DNA of 64,000 bases from JAVDCA01 sp035293985 (GTDB taxonomy: Bacteria > Pseudomonadota > Alphaproteobacteria > Rhizobiales > Xanthobacteraceae), in assembly GCA_035293985.1 (NCBI GenBank), contig DATGLS010000015.1:62001-126000 (forward strand), in the 5' to 3' direction. Made by a program: the position numbers and the translations under genes. Positions 1 through 9,598 of the stretch are shown one piece after another; the stretch's first letter is position 1; each line of letters opens with the position of its first letter. Under the pieces are notes generated by a model. The model had not been told where the DNA came from, did no database searches, and was given only the letters and a program-made list of their open reading frames with translations.

Positions 1-2115
1 GCCTGCCTCGCGCCACGGCATGACCGGAAACGTCAGCACGTCCCAGAACGGAAAGCCGAGATAGTTCACCAGCACCTCGTCGAGCCCGCTGCCCGGCCAG
101 CCCTGCGCCTCGGCCAGCAGCATGTCGATGTCGCGCGTGCTCGCCTGCAGATCGATGACGGTACCGATGCGTGCGACCAGCCGGTCGAGGGCCTCCCGGT
201 GCTGCTGCGCGAATGCCCGCGCATAGGTAGCGATGTCCTTCATGTCCGCTGCTGAGGGGGCGACGCGAAAGATATCGTTCACGAGGTCGCGCGCCAGCGG
301 GTCGTCGGCCGCCATGCCGGCGCGCTTCTCCAGGGCGTCGAGGCAGTCATAGAACCAGCGCTTGAGCCGATCGACGGCGGCCGGATCGAGGTCCGCGAAA
401 CCGTCGCCGCCCAACATCTGGTACAGGCGGTTCTGCCCTTCAATGAGGAAATTGAGGCGGCGCTTGCGATAGTCGACATCGAGCGTGAGGAGAAATTTCA
501 CCCACGCGGGCAGGTCGGGCGTTGGCGCGGCGGCGTCCTCCTGCAACGGGTGGCCGTCCCCCGCCTCGTACATGACGCCTGCGGCGAGCGCCCAGGCGTC
601 GACGATCTCGGCGATCCCGCGCGCGAACGGCGAGTGCGGCTGCACGCCGCGCATATTGGCGATCAGCCGGCTCACGAAGCCGCGCACCGCGGCGAGCTTG
701 AGCCGCACATACGCTTCGTAGGCGAACCCGGCGTCCCGGGCCGCCTTGGCGTTGGCGAACGCGCGCCACGCCCCGACGCTGTCGACCGTGATCGGCTCAT
801 CGTTGGCCGCCATCATGTCGGCGACCAGCCGGCTGATGTGCGGGCGCGCGCTCGCGATGATGGCGCGCAGGCGCCGCGCCGTCTCGTTGAACCGCGCGAT
901 CCAACCGAGATCATCGGTGATCGGTTCGGCGAGCGGGATTTCCGAGAGCGCGCCCTTCAGCGTCGAAAAGAAGCCGGGCACACGCTGATGCGCCGCTGCC
1001 TGGGCGCGCCCCGGGTTGGGATCGATGTAGACCACGCGCCGATCGACCTCGCGAAATGCCGGCCGGCCGCGGATCGCCGTGACGGCCTCGCGAAACGGAC
1101 GACTGTTGAGCACGCTGCCGTCGACGAACGGAACCGCGCAAGGGTCGACGTTCACCCGAGCATAGGCCTCGAAATTGCGGGCGACGAAATCGTCGCGGCG
1201 CGGCCAGGGCACGCCGCGTGCTTGCAGGAGCGCGTCCATTTCGAGGACCTGTGCGGGCGGGAACGCGCCCGGGATCGAGGCCGTCGCCCGCGCCGCGAAG
1301 GCGAGCGCGGGCGCATTGTCGAGGTCGAAATCGCTGTCGACCGCGCCGTTCGCCCGCCGCCGGTAGCGGAAATGAAGCACGTGGCGGTGCTCGCGCTCGT
1401 GCACGACCGGCGGATCGTGGATCTGCATGAGCTGCTGGCAGCCGTAGAAATCCGTCACCGTCACGAACAGATCGAGGCCGAGCCCGGAGGGCAGGAGCGA
1501 TGCCTGGGCGTCGCGCGGCGCGCCCATGGCGGCGATGCCGTCGTACATCAGCGCCGCCATCTTGGTGCCGTCGAACGGCGGCCGAAACCAGCGCGAGCGC
1601 ATCAACAGCGAGAGCTTGGCGCGCACCTCGCGATCGCGCATCTCCTGCCGGCGCGAAAGGCCGGCAGCCCAGAAGAATGGCCGCAGGAACCATTTGCTCC
1701 AGCCATGCGCCTTGGCATCGGAGGCGATCAGCTCGGTCACGTCCGCGTTGTCGAGCCAGAGGCCGCGCAGGCGATCCATCGGCAGGTCGTGGCTCAAGGC
1801 GCGCGCCAGCATGATGCTGTTGATGCCGCCCGCCGAGGCGCCCGCCACGATGTCGACGAACACGCGAAGATCGACACTGTGGCCGATCTCGCGCAAGAGC
1901 TCGAAATAAATTGTTTCGGTATCGTATTCGGGATCGTTCTCATCGTGGACATCGTGAAACGATGCCACCCGGCGCTTGGCGCGGTCGCGGATGCCATGCA
2001 CGGCGCTCGAGGCGCGCGCGAGCTTGAGGATCTCCTTGGTGATCCCGTGCATGTAGACGGCAAGCGACACGCCGCCGAAGCAGACGAGCGCTATGCGGAG
2101 TTCCTTTTCGCGCAC
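1..2115 (-). CDS. Patatin-like phospholipase (DUF3376 type), C-terminal end beyond the window
   Basis: The reading frame is open from a GTG at 2115 to the window edge, 705 codons, so the C-terminus is missing. The GTG is preceded at good distance by AGGAAGG, which decides the start. The N-terminus (RIALVCFGGVSLAVYMHG, about residues 8-24) has the glycine-rich oxyanion loop of patatins. GASAG at about residues 92-96 is the nucleophile elbow with Ser94. VDGS further on fits the Asp of the Ser-Asp dyad. The length and the Arg-rich middle fit the large bacterial patatin-like proteins with a DUF3376 domain, whose substrates are mostly unknown; lipid acyl hydrolysis is the family function. No signal peptide is seen. 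Family assignment is secure, substrate is not. Confidence 0.85.
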   Translation of the reverse strand, partial: MREKELRIALVCFGGVSLAVYMHGITKEILKLARASSAVHGIRDRAKRRVASFHDVHDENDPEYDTETIYFELLREIGHSVDLRVFVDIVAGASAGGINSIMLARALSHDLPMDRLRGLWLDNADVTELIASDAKAHGWSKWFLRPFFWAAGLSRRQEMRDREVRAKLSLLMRSRWFRPPFDGTKMAALMYDGIAAMGAPRDAQASLLPSGLGLDLFVTVTDFYGCQQLMQIHDPPVVHEREHRHVLHFRYRRRANGAVDSDFDLDNAPALAFAARATASIPGAFPPAQVLEMDALLQARGVPWPRRDDFVARNFEAYARVNVDPCAVPFVDGSVLNSRPFREAVTAIRGRPAFREVDRRVVYIDPNPGRAQAAAHQRVPGFFSTLKGALSEIPLAEPITDDLGWIARFNETARRLRAIIASARPHISRLVADMMAANDEPITVDSVGAWRAFANAKAARDAGFAYEAYVRLKLAAVRGFVSRLIANMRGVQPHSPFARGIAEIVDAWALAAGVMYEAGDGHPLQEDAAAPTPDLPAWVKFLLTLDVDYRKRRLNFLIEGQNRLYQMLGGDGFADLDPAAVDRLKRWFYDCLDALEKRAGMAADDPLARDLVNDIFRVAPSAADMKDIATYARAFAQQHREALDRLVARIGTVIDLQASTRDIDMLLAEAQGWPGSGLDEVLVNYLGFPFWDVLTFPVMPWREAG

Positions 2116-2214
2116 CCAGCCTTCCTGTCGGAATCGATTCGCAGGAACGCCCGATGATAGCGCACCGGGCCGCCGGCGCGGAGGTTATCGTCGGTAGTAT
2201 GGGGGCGAGATGCC

Positions 2215-2967
2215 TCAGGCTGGGTCGAGGCCGCGCACCTTGATCGAGGTCGCGGCGGCAGGAGCCGTGAGGAACTCGACCAGTGCATCGACGGCAGCGG
2301 GCGAAGCAGGCGCCGGCGCGATGCCGGCCGAGAAGATCATGACGTGCTGCAGTTCCGGCGGTAGCGGCGTGACATCGACGCCGGCGATCGACAGGAGCTC
2401 CGAGACCTGCTGGGCGCCGAGCTCGACCTCGCCGCGGGCGACCAGCTCGGCCACGTAGCCGCTCGGCACCAGGGTCGTCTTGGGCTTCATCTGCTCGGTA
2501 ATGCCGAGATGCTCGATCAGCGCTTTCATGTAGATGCCGCTGTCAGCGCCATCGTTGCGGGCGAAGGATTTGGCCGCCAGCAGGGTGCGCCGGAAGGCCT
2601 CCGCCGACGTGACATCGGGCGCTGGCGCGCCATGCCGCACCGCAACCCCGATGCTCGACCGGGCAAGATTGACGCGGCGGCTGAGCTTGCCCGCCTTGAT
2701 CAGGCTGTCGGCCGCCGGCGCGGTCAAGACGGCGACGTCGACCTTCTCGTCGGCCATCAGCCGCGCGATGATGGCTTTCGAGGGCGCGTACACGATCGCG
2801 ACGGTGTGTCCACTCGCGCGCGCGAAGGCGGGAACGAGCTCGCCAATGACCCCTCGCATCGGCGGCGGGCACATCAGCGTGATCTCGGCGGTTTGCGCGC
2901 GCCCAGTCGATAGGAGTGCGGCGAGCAGCACGATGGCGACGGCAACGACGAGCTTGAAACGGATCAT
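2215..2967 (-). CDS. Periplasmic substrate-binding protein, ModA-like
   Basis: About 250 residues with a Sec signal peptide (hydrophobic run about residues 5-22, cleavage after GRAQ) and a mature part that reads like the extracellular solute-binding proteins related to molybdate-binding ModA: a first strand around ITLMCPPPMRGVIGELVPAF and an ARNDGADSGIYMKAL segment in the second lobe. I chose the ATG at 2967 over the adjacent GTG at 2970 because GAGGGG lies 6-9 bases upstream. No ABC permease or ATPase lies next to it, so it is an orphan binding protein. The conserved serines that hold molybdate in ModA are not evident, so the ligand is open. Confidence 0.75.
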   Translation of the reverse strand: MIRFKLVVAVAIVLLAALLSTGRAQTAEITLMCPPPMRGVIGELVPAFARASGHTVAIVYAPSKAIIARLMADEKVDVAVLTAPAADSLIKAGKLSRRVNLARSSIGVAVRHGAPAPDVTSAEAFRRTLLAAKSFARNDGADSGIYMKALIEHLGITEQMKPKTTLVPSGYVAELVARGEVELGAQQVSELLSIAGVDVTPLPPELQHVMIFSAGIAPAPASPAAVDALVEFLTAPAAATSIKVRGLDPA

Positions 2968-3044
2968 CACGGGCCCCTCAGGTCATCAGCTTGGCACAGC
3001 TCCGCTGGTCTTCCTATGGGGACAGCGCGCGGATCCGCGGTGGC

Positions 3045-3074
3045 CACTTGCAGCTACTTGCAGCCACTTGCGCA
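3045..3074. repeat. Three tandem copies of a 10-base unit
   Basis: The units CACTTGCAGC, TACTTGCAGC and CACTTGCGCA follow one another directly, just upstream of the start chosen for the TMEM175-like gene. This is a short imperfect tandem repeat. No function can be assigned. Confidence 0.7.
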
Positions 3075-3102
3075 TCGCGTCGCGACCGTCTGTGATCGTG
3101 AC

Positions 3103-3696
3103 ATGAGCGAACAGGTCATGGGGCCGGGGCGCCTCGAAGCTTTCTCCGACGGCGTCCTCGCGGTCATCATCACGATCATGGTGCTGGAGCTGAAGGTGCC
3201 GCTGAGCCGCGATCCGGCAGCACTCCTTTCGCTATGGCCGACCTTTCTGAGCTACCTGCTGAGCTATCTGGTGGTCGCGATCTACTGGGTGAACCACCAC
3301 CGCATGTTCCACCTGTGCCGGCGGGTCGACAACGCGGTGCTGTGGACCAACATGCTCTGCCTGTTCGGTATCTCGTTCATCCCGTTCGCGACCGCATACC
3401 TGGGCCAGGACGGATTCACGCCGTTCGCCACCGCGGTCTACGGCGCGAGCCTGCTGCTCGCCAACGTCGCGATCATGCCGCTGCGCATCGTCCTCGCGGG
3501 CCAGCTCAAGAACGAGCCGCAATACGCGGCGAGCATCCGCCGTGCTGCCATCAAGAGCTGGGTTTCGGCGACGCTCTACGCCGCCGGGATTCCGCTGGCC
3601 TATGTGAATCCCGCCCTGACGCTCTTTCTATGCTTCGTCGTTGCGGTGATCTATTTTCTGCCGAACGCGTGGCTCGGGGAAAAGAGTGGCCACTGA
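3103..3696 (+). CDS. TMEM175-like (DUF1211) membrane protein, putative K+ channel
   Basis: A 197-residue membrane protein. RLEAFSDGVLAVIITIMVLE, starting about ten residues after the initiator Met, matches the family signature R-x3-FSD-x3-AI-x2-T in the first helix of TMEM175/DUF1211 proteins. Further hydrophobic segments give about six helices, and WVNHHRMFHLCRRVD matches the conserved loop of the family. Bacterial homologues form potassium-selective channels. The frame extends upstream to 3016, but that extension covers the 10-base tandem repeat and reads unlike protein, so I start at 3103. The Shine-Dalgarno sequence is weak. It stands alone between unrelated genes. Confidence 0.85.
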   Translation: MSEQVMGPGRLEAFSDGVLAVIITIMVLELKVPLSRDPAALLSLWPTFLSYLLSYLVVAIYWVNHHRMFHLCRRVDNAVLWTNMLCLFGISFIPFATAYLGQDGFTPFATAVYGASLLLANVAIMPLRIVLAGQLKNEPQYAASIRRAAIKSWVSATLYAAGIPLAYVNPALTLFLCFVVAVIYFLPNAWLGEKSGH

Positions 3697-3804
3697 GGCC
3701 GCAGGCCTGCGCCGTTAGGTCCAATTTGATGGGCGCACCTCACCGGATAGCCTTGCGGGTGTGCGGGCGCCGCAAACGAGCGGCGTGCAATACGGGAGGA
3801 AACG

Positions 3805-4782
3805 ATGATCGGGAGGCGGGATTTCCTCGCATCGGTGGCCGGGCTCGCGGCCGCCACGACGCTGGCGCGGCCCGCCTTTGCGGAAACTTATCCGACCCGC
3901 CCGATCCGCATGATCCTGCCGTTCCCGCCCGGCGGGCCGATCGACACCATGGGACGCATGGTGGCGGCCGAGCTGTCGAGCCGGCTGGGCCAGCAGATCA
4001 TGGTCGACAATCGCCCGGGCGTCGGCTCGACGCTCGGCACCAAGCTTGCGGCTGCCGCGGCGCCTGACGGCTACACGCTGCTGTTCGGCTCGTCCGGCTC
4101 GCTCGCGGTCGCGCCGGCGCTCTATCAGAGCCTCGATATCGATCCGCTCAAGTCGTTGACCCCGATTGCCCGGGTTGCCCTGCTGCCGCACGTTTTCGTG
4201 GTGTCGAATGAGCTGCCGGTGCAGAGCGTCAAGGAATTCGTCGACTACGCCAAGGCACATCCGGGCAAGCTCAACTACGGCGCCGGCCTCGGCACGCCGC
4301 CGCATCTGCTCAGCACGCTGCTGGTAACCAAGGCCGGCATCGATGCGGTCTATGTCCCCTACAAGGGAGCCGCCGCCTCGATCAACGACCTGCTGGCGGG
4401 GCGTGTGCAGTTCACCATCGACGCGCTGATCAGCCTCTATCCGCTGATCCAAGCCGGCAAGGTGCGGGCCTTGGCGATCGCGCGGGGCGAGCGTTGGCCG
4501 ACCCTGCCCGACGTGCCGACCCTCGTCGAGAGCGGCTTTCCTGATTTCACCATCGACGCCTGGACGGGCGTCGCGGCGCCCGCCGGCACGCCGGCCGACA
4601 TCGTCGCCAAGCTCAACGCGACGATCAACGAGGGCCTCAAGTCCGAGACGAGCAGGGCCACGCTCGCCAAGTTCAGTGCGATTGCGGCGACCGGTACGCC
4701 CGAGGATTTTCACGAGTTCCTGGCGAGCGAAATCCCGCGCTGGGCCGCGCTGGTCAAGCTCGCGGGCGCCAAGGCGGACTGA
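3805..4782 (+). CDS. Bug/TctC-type tripartite tricarboxylate receptor
   Basis: A 325-residue periplasmic binding protein of the Bug family. The N-terminus has an RRDFLA motif followed by a hydrophobic run and AFA, so it may be exported by Tat or Sec. YPTRPIRMILPFPPGG is the family's first strand and ligand loop, followed by the usual GQQIMVDNRPG, APDGYTLL and PYKGAAASINDLL blocks and a C-terminal WAALVKLAGAKAD. Start at ATG 3805 with GGAGGAAACG before it. Bug proteins bind small carboxylates or amides. No TctA or TctB membrane partner is nearby. A second Bug gene follows after 35 bases, probably in the same transcript. Confidence 0.93.
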   Translation: MIGRRDFLASVAGLAAATTLARPAFAETYPTRPIRMILPFPPGGPIDTMGRMVAAELSSRLGQQIMVDNRPGVGSTLGTKLAAAAAPDGYTLLFGSSGSLAVAPALYQSLDIDPLKSLTPIARVALLPHVFVVSNELPVQSVKEFVDYAKAHPGKLNYGAGLGTPPHLLSTLLVTKAGIDAVYVPYKGAAASINDLLAGRVQFTIDALISLYPLIQAGKVRALAIARGERWPTLPDVPTLVESGFPDFTIDAWTGVAAPAGTPADIVAKLNATINEGLKSETSRATLAKFSAIAATGTPEDFHEFLASEIPRWAALVKLAGAKAD

Positions 4783-4817
4783 AGGTATATTGAAGGCAGG
4801 GCGAACCGGGAGGGTCG

Positions 4818-5789
4818 ATGATGCGCCACCTGATCGGTATGCTGCTGGCGGCAGCGCTCGCGCTCGGCGCGGCGCCGGCATCGGCGCAGACCTATCCGAC
4901 CCGGCCGATCAAGCTGCTGGTGGCTTATCCGCCCGGCGGCGCCTCCGACCTGATCGCGCGGCTTTTCGCGGAGGCGTTATCGAAGCGGCTCGGCCAGCCG
5001 GTCGTGGTCGAGAACCGTGCCGGCGCCAACGGCAACATCGCGGGCGAGGTGGCCGCGCATGCAGAGCCGGATGGCTACACGCTGCTTCTCGGCCCGAGCT
5101 CGGTGTTCACCATCAATCCGCATCTTTATGTCAAGATGCAGTTCGATCCCCTCAAGGATCTGGTGCCGATCGCGAGCCTCATCCAGAACGAGCTGGTGCT
5201 GACCGCGAACAAGGAGCTCACGGCCGGCATGGGCTTCAAGGCCTTCATCGCCTTCGCGCGCAACGCCAGGCCGCCGCTGTTCTACGCCTCGATCGGCAAT
5301 GGCAGCGAGCATCAGCTGGCGATGGAGCTGCTCAAGCGGGCGGCCAGCATCGAGATGACCCATGTTGCCTACAAGGGCGGCGGGCCGGCCGCGCTCGGGG
5401 TGATCGGCGGCAGCGCGGCGGCGATGTTCGGCGGCGGCTCGGTCGTCAGCCTGGTGAAATCCGGACAGCTGCATGCGCTGGCGATCTCGGGACCTCGGCG
5501 CTCCGCGGAGCTGCCCGACTTGCCCACCATCGGCGAGTTCTACCCCGGCTACGACGTGACACTGTGGCAGGGCCTGTTCGTGACCGCCGGCACGCCGCCG
5601 GCGATCGTCGCCCGACTGCGCGAGGCTGCGACCGCGATCCGCGTGCAGCCCGACATCGCGCAGAAGCTTGCCGCGGCCGGTGCCGGCGAGCCATGGGTGC
5701 TCGGCGAGGCCGAATTCGCGGCGCGCATCCGTGCCGACAGCGAGAAATATCGCCGCGTGCTCGAGCAGATCGGCGCCAAGGTGCAGTGA
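4818..5789 (+). CDS. Bug/TctC-type tripartite tricarboxylate receptor
   Basis: A 323-residue Bug receptor with a clear Sec signal peptide (hydrophobic residues about 5-20, cleavage after ASAQ). YPTRPIKLLVAYPPGGASD begins the mature protein. The VVENRAGANG, PDGYTLLLGPSSV and VAYKGGGPAALGVI blocks follow family order. GGGAGG precedes the ATGATG start. It lies 35 bases after another Bug gene, and the two are clearly different proteins rather than a recent duplication. Ligand unknown. It has no transporter membrane subunits nearby. Confidence 0.93.
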   Translation: MMRHLIGMLLAAALALGAAPASAQTYPTRPIKLLVAYPPGGASDLIARLFAEALSKRLGQPVVVENRAGANGNIAGEVAAHAEPDGYTLLLGPSSVFTINPHLYVKMQFDPLKDLVPIASLIQNELVLTANKELTAGMGFKAFIAFARNARPPLFYASIGNGSEHQLAMELLKRAASIEMTHVAYKGGGPAALGVIGGSAAAMFGGGSVVSLVKSGQLHALAISGPRRSAELPDLPTIGEFYPGYDVTLWQGLFVTAGTPPAIVARLREAATAIRVQPDIAQKLAAAGAGEPWVLGEAEFAARIRADSEKYRRVLEQIGAKVQ

Positions 5790-5902
5790 GCTGCTCGCCG
5801 TTGCCGTCCGATTGGGGCGCCGGCAGGCGGCGCATTCGTCGTGACGCGGTCCGCGCTGTTGGATAGGATGTCCTTGCGCGTCAGCGTCCGTCGAGATTTT
5901 GC

Positions 5903-6712
5903 ATGCAGCTGGACACTCGAGATCGGCCCGTTCCCGAGCTGAAGGTGGAGAGCCGCTCGTTCGGGATGGCGGCGCTCGTCATCGTCGTGCTCTGCGTCGC
6001 GGGTGTCACGGTGGCGGTTCCGCAGGCGCGCGACGCCGCCAAAGGACTTTTCTTCGTCGTGCGAGAGGCGCTGGGACTGGGGTCGCCGGATGCCTATGCG
6101 GCCGTCTACCGGCACCTCGGAATGGCGCCACTGCCCGCAAGCCTTCGCGCGTCGTCGCAGGTTTCCACCGGGCTCGAGCGGCTCGTCCGCGAGCCATGCG
6201 ACAAGACCGCAATCTTCTCATTCGGCGAAGGGCTCCTGGCGGCGCACGAGCCGCGCGCCGCCGCGGACGCCTATGTGGGATTCGCGGCCGGGTGCCCGAA
6301 CGGTGAGGGCGAGCAGTACCGCGCCGCGGAAATCCTCTTCCAGCTCGGCGACAGCGAGAAGGTCATTGCGATCGCCGACGGTCTGGTGACCCGGAACCCG
6401 ACGATCGCGGCCTATCGCTATTTGCGCGGCAAGGCACGCGCTGGCACCAACCGCTATGCCGAGGCGATCGAGGACTACAAGAGCACGATCGAGCTGCAGA
6501 AGAATTCGCGCGACGTCGGCGACTGGGTATTCGTCGAGATGGCCAACATCTACGCCGCCATGGGCCGCCCGTGCGAGGCAGCGACGACGATCCTGGCATG
6601 GATCGCGATCGACCCCTCGCTGCGTGACACGCCGACGGCACGCAAGCGGGCCGAGGCTTATGCGGGACAAGGCTGCGCGGGCGCTCGGCCACCGAGCACG
6701 ACCCAGCTGTGA
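5903..6712 (+). CDS. Membrane-anchored TPR-like protein of unknown function
   Basis: A 269-residue protein with one hydrophobic helix at about residues 22-42, which should anchor it with the C-terminal part in the periplasm. Helical repeats between about residues 105 and 250 (for example AAEILFQLGDSEKVIAIADG and AYRYLRGKARAGTNRYAEAI) have the spacing of small and large residues typical of TPR units. Two Cys-containing stretches (REPCDK, AAGCPN) are present, and further Cys occur near the end. No catalytic domain is seen. TPR proteins act as protein-binding scaffolds; the partner is unknown. Confidence 0.7.
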   Translation: MQLDTRDRPVPELKVESRSFGMAALVIVVLCVAGVTVAVPQARDAAKGLFFVVREALGLGSPDAYAAVYRHLGMAPLPASLRASSQVSTGLERLVREPCDKTAIFSFGEGLLAAHEPRAAADAYVGFAAGCPNGEGEQYRAAEILFQLGDSEKVIAIADGLVTRNPTIAAYRYLRGKARAGTNRYAEAIEDYKSTIELQKNSRDVGDWVFVEMANIYAAMGRPCEAATTILAWIAIDPSLRDTPTARKRAEAYAGQGCAGARPPSTTQL

Positions 6713-6795
6713 GCAGTAAGGCACAGTGATCCGCACTTTTGCGGTCACCACGCGAGGCCTGCTATTGTGCCAACCTCACATGGAGAAATGCCGGG

Positions 6796-7011
6796 ATGCT
6801 TCGAGTCGCAATGGTTGTCTCACTGCTCGCCGCCGCGGCGGCGACAACGCCGTCCTTTGCCGTGTCGAACAAGGCCAAGCAGGAGACCTGCAAGGTTGGC
6901 GCCGACGCGCAGAATCTGCAGGGCCAGGACCGCGCCGAGTTCATCAAGAACTGCATGGCCAACCGTGACGACCCGCGCGGCCCAGCAAGCGCGCCAGCGG
7001 CGCCGAAATAG
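6796..7011 (+). CDS. Small secreted PsiF-repeat-like protein
   Basis: A 71-residue protein with a signal peptide (MLRVAMVVSLLAAAAATT, cleavage near SFA) and one copy of a PsiF-like repeat: KAKQETCKVGADAQNLQGQD followed by RAEFIKNCMA. The paired Cys and the basic/helical pattern are typical of PsiF repeats, named after the E. coli phosphate-starvation protein. The E. coli protein has two repeats; this one has a single repeat and a short Pro/Ala tail. The frame is open further upstream, but the signal peptide places the start at 6796. Function unknown. Confidence 0.75.
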   Translation: MLRVAMVVSLLAAAAATTPSFAVSNKAKQETCKVGADAQNLQGQDRAEFIKNCMANRDDPRGPASAPAAPK

Positions 7012-7059
7012 GCAAGATCAGGCTAATGCCAGCACGTCGCGTGACTGAACGGCTGCGCC

Positions 7060-7845
7060 TCACGTGATCGCCATCACGACGCCGCCGTCGGCGCGCACCG
7101 GTGAGCCCGTCATGGCGCTCGCCTCGCGCGACACCACGAACGCCACGACCTCGGCGATCTCCTCCGGCGTGGTCATCCGCCGCAGAATCGAGCTCGGCCG
7201 CTCGGTGGTGACGAACTTGCGCTCGGTCTCGGCGGTGAGCTCCTGTCCGGCCGCGGCGAACATCCGCTCGACGCCCTCGGTGCGGGTCGGGCCGGGCAGC
7301 ACCGCATTGACGGTGACGCCGGTGCCGGCAAGCGCCTGGGCAAAGCCGCGCGTCAGAGCGAGGTCGGCGGATTTGGTGAAGCCGTAGTGGATCATGTCGG
7401 TCGGGATCTGCACGCCGGATTCGGAGGAGATGAAGACGATCCGGCCGAATCCCTTGGCGCGCATGCGAGCCCCGTAGTGACGGCTGAAGCGCACGCCCGA
7501 GAGCACGTTGGTGTCGAACAGGCGCGTCCAATCCGCGTCGGGAATCTCGAACGCGTCCCCGTTCTCGAAGATGCCGACATTGTTGACGAGGATGTCGACG
7601 TCGCCGGCCGCCCTGATGATGGCGGCGACGCCCTGTGCGCTCGCGGCATCGCCCGGCGCTGCCACCAGCTGGGCGTTCGGTACCGCCTTGCGGATGGCCG
7701 CGATCGCCGCCGTCACGTCAGCTGACTTGCGTCCGTTGATTGCGACCGCGCCGCCGCATGAGGCAAGCTTCTGCGCGATGGCGCGGCCGATGCCCTTGGT
7801 GGAACCGGTGACGAGGGCACGAAGGCCGGAAAGATCAGTGTGCAT
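7060..7845 (-). CDS. Short-chain dehydrogenase/reductase (SDR)
   Basis: A 261-residue classical SDR. TGSTKGIG near the N-terminus is the NAD(P)-binding TGxxxGxG motif. NNVG follows in the middle. The catalytic set is the Ser in FISSESG and Y-x3-K in YGFTKSAD. The C-terminal VRADGGVVMAI matches the family's DGG ending. Start at ATG 7845 with GGAG six bases upstream. The substrate is not predictable. It lies 50 bases after the MFS exporter gene on the same strand and could share its transcript, which would fit a pathway making or clearing an exported compound. Confidence 0.9.
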   Translation of the reverse strand: MHTDLSGLRALVTGSTKGIGRAIAQKLASCGGAVAINGRKSADVTAAIAAIRKAVPNAQLVAAPGDAASAQGVAAIIRAAGDVDILVNNVGIFENGDAFEIPDADWTRLFDTNVLSGVRFSRHYGARMRAKGFGRIVFISSESGVQIPTDMIHYGFTKSADLALTRGFAQALAGTGVTVNAVLPGPTRTEGVERMFAAAGQELTAETERKFVTTERPSSILRRMTTPEEIAEVVAFVVSREASAMTGSPVRADGGVVMAIT

Positions 7846-7895
7846 CGGGTGCTCCAATTGATGCAGTTGCGGGTGATGTGATGTCGCGAGCCCGG

Positions 7896-9374
7896 CTAGG
7901 CAGCCATCTTTCTGCGCAGCCGCGCCAGCAGGAGCGGCGACGGGATGGCTGGCCCTTTGTTCGCGAGCCAGCGCTCGAGGTCGGGGCGCGGAAGGCCGGC
8001 GCCGCTCAGCATGTGCAGTGCGATCACGATAATGGTGCCGCCGAGCGTGATCAGGAGCGTGATCCACATCGCCTGATGAAGGCCGCCACTGTCGAGCGTC
8101 GTCGGACCGGTGGACGAGGCGTTCCGCGCCACCCGGATCATCACGGGCGCGAGCATGAAGTCCGCCACCGAACGTACCAGCTCGACCAGCGCAAAGATGC
8201 GGCCGAGCAGCTGGCTTGGGAGAGCGAGCCCCGCGAGAAACAGGCCGGGGCTCACGGTCGCGCCCGCGCCGAGCCCGAGGAGACCGACAGCGGCGAGGAT
8301 TTGCGCCTGCGAATTGTTGATGTCGAACAGCACCAGGATGGCGCCGCCGGCGACGAGCAGGGCCATCCCGGCGTAGGCCAACAGCGACAGATAGCGCGTG
8401 CGAAACACGACGCCGAGAAGGACGGCCGTGGTCACCGCCCCTGCGACTTGCGGCCAGAACGTCAGCCCGGCCGCGAGCGGCGAGGCGTGGGCGACCTGCA
8501 CGCGAAACTGCGCCGCCAGCTCCAGGAAGGTGAAGAACGCTGCGCCGCCGAACATCGCCAGCAGCGTGCCGATGATCGGAAAAGCGTTCCACATCTTCGC
8601 GACCGGCGAGAGCGGTTCGGCCTTGTGATATTCGACCAGCAGCATGGCGACGAAAGCCACAAGCCCCACCGCCAGGGGCACCGCGACGATCAGCGTGCCG
8701 AAGCCGTGCCGGCTGAGCTCGCCGCTCGCCCAGAAGGGCAGCACCGTCGCGGCGAAGCCGAGCACGATCCCCGCGAAGTCGAACGGAAGGCCAGGGTTGA
8801 AAGCCTCGATGCGCGGCAGCGACATCGCCGCCAGAATGCCGTTGAGGACGCCGATGACGGCGAGTCCGGCATAGAGCAGATGCCACGCCGTAGCTGAGGC
8901 GATCGCGCCTCCGAGGAGGGGACCTGCCGCTACGGCGCCGAAGAAAGCGATGTTGACCGAGGCGGCCGAGACCGGGAGATGGGACGCCGGGAAGCGTCGC
9001 ATCACCGGTGGTAGTGCCGTGACCAGCAGCGTTCCGGTCGCGAAGCCGGCGAGGACGAAGCCCGCGCCATAGGTCGGCAGATCGGTGCCGACCGCGGCGA
9101 GCGCCCAGCCGACCACGAGCAGCGCCTGCCCGGCGTAGAACAGGTTTCGCTGTGCCACACGCTGAATGAGATCGCCCGCGAGCAACGCGCCAAAGGCATA
9201 GCCGGCCACACTGAGCTGCTCGACGATGGTGAGAGCGCTCTCGCTCGTGCCCAGGTCGCGTGCGAGGCCTTCGCGATAGAGCGGCGCAGCGCTGGCAACG
9301 AGGATGTAGGGGATGAGCGCGGTGAGCGCGAGGATCAGCATGGGCGCGTAGCGCCCGCGAATGGACGACGACAT
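7896..9374 (-). CDS. MFS transporter, drug-exporter-like
   Basis: A 492-residue polytopic membrane protein with about 14 hydrophobic segments, as in the 14-helix drug:H+ antiporter group. After the first helix comes APLYREGLARDLGTSESAL, and a motif-A-like loop (GALLAGDLIQRVAQRNLF) lies between helices 2 and 3. There is a basic C-terminal tail. The start at 9374 follows AGGA at nine bases; an upstream extension to 9437 has no helix and is less likely. The SDR gene follows. Direction and substrate are inferred only from family resemblance. Confidence 0.87.
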   Translation of the reverse strand: MSSSIRGRYAPMLILALTALIPYILVASAAPLYREGLARDLGTSESALTIVEQLSVAGYAFGALLAGDLIQRVAQRNLFYAGQALLVVGWALAAVGTDLPTYGAGFVLAGFATGTLLVTALPPVMRRFPASHLPVSAASVNIAFFGAVAAGPLLGGAIASATAWHLLYAGLAVIGVLNGILAAMSLPRIEAFNPGLPFDFAGIVLGFAATVLPFWASGELSRHGFGTLIVAVPLAVGLVAFVAMLLVEYHKAEPLSPVAKMWNAFPIIGTLLAMFGGAAFFTFLELAAQFRVQVAHASPLAAGLTFWPQVAGAVTTAVLLGVVFRTRYLSLLAYAGMALLVAGGAILVLFDINNSQAQILAAVGLLGLGAGATVSPGLFLAGLALPSQLLGRIFALVELVRSVADFMLAPVMIRVARNASSTGPTTLDSGGLHQAMWITLLITLGGTIIVIALHMLSGAGLPRPDLERWLANKGPAIPSPLLLARLRRKMAA

Positions 9375-9598
9375 GAACCCGTCCTGTGGATCGCCCCGGC
9401 CGGCCGAGATCGATCGAGATGCCCTCCCTCCATGCAACGCCGCGGGGGCGCATTATTTCCGCCTCACCGCAGAGTCGGTCGTCGAACAGGAGATGCTTGT
9501 TGCTGGCGCGCCTAATCGGCGGCGACGATCCTCGCGCCGTACCCTCCAGCACCTCGAGCAGATGGGCGACGTCGTGTAAGTGCCGGCCCGTGGCCGCT

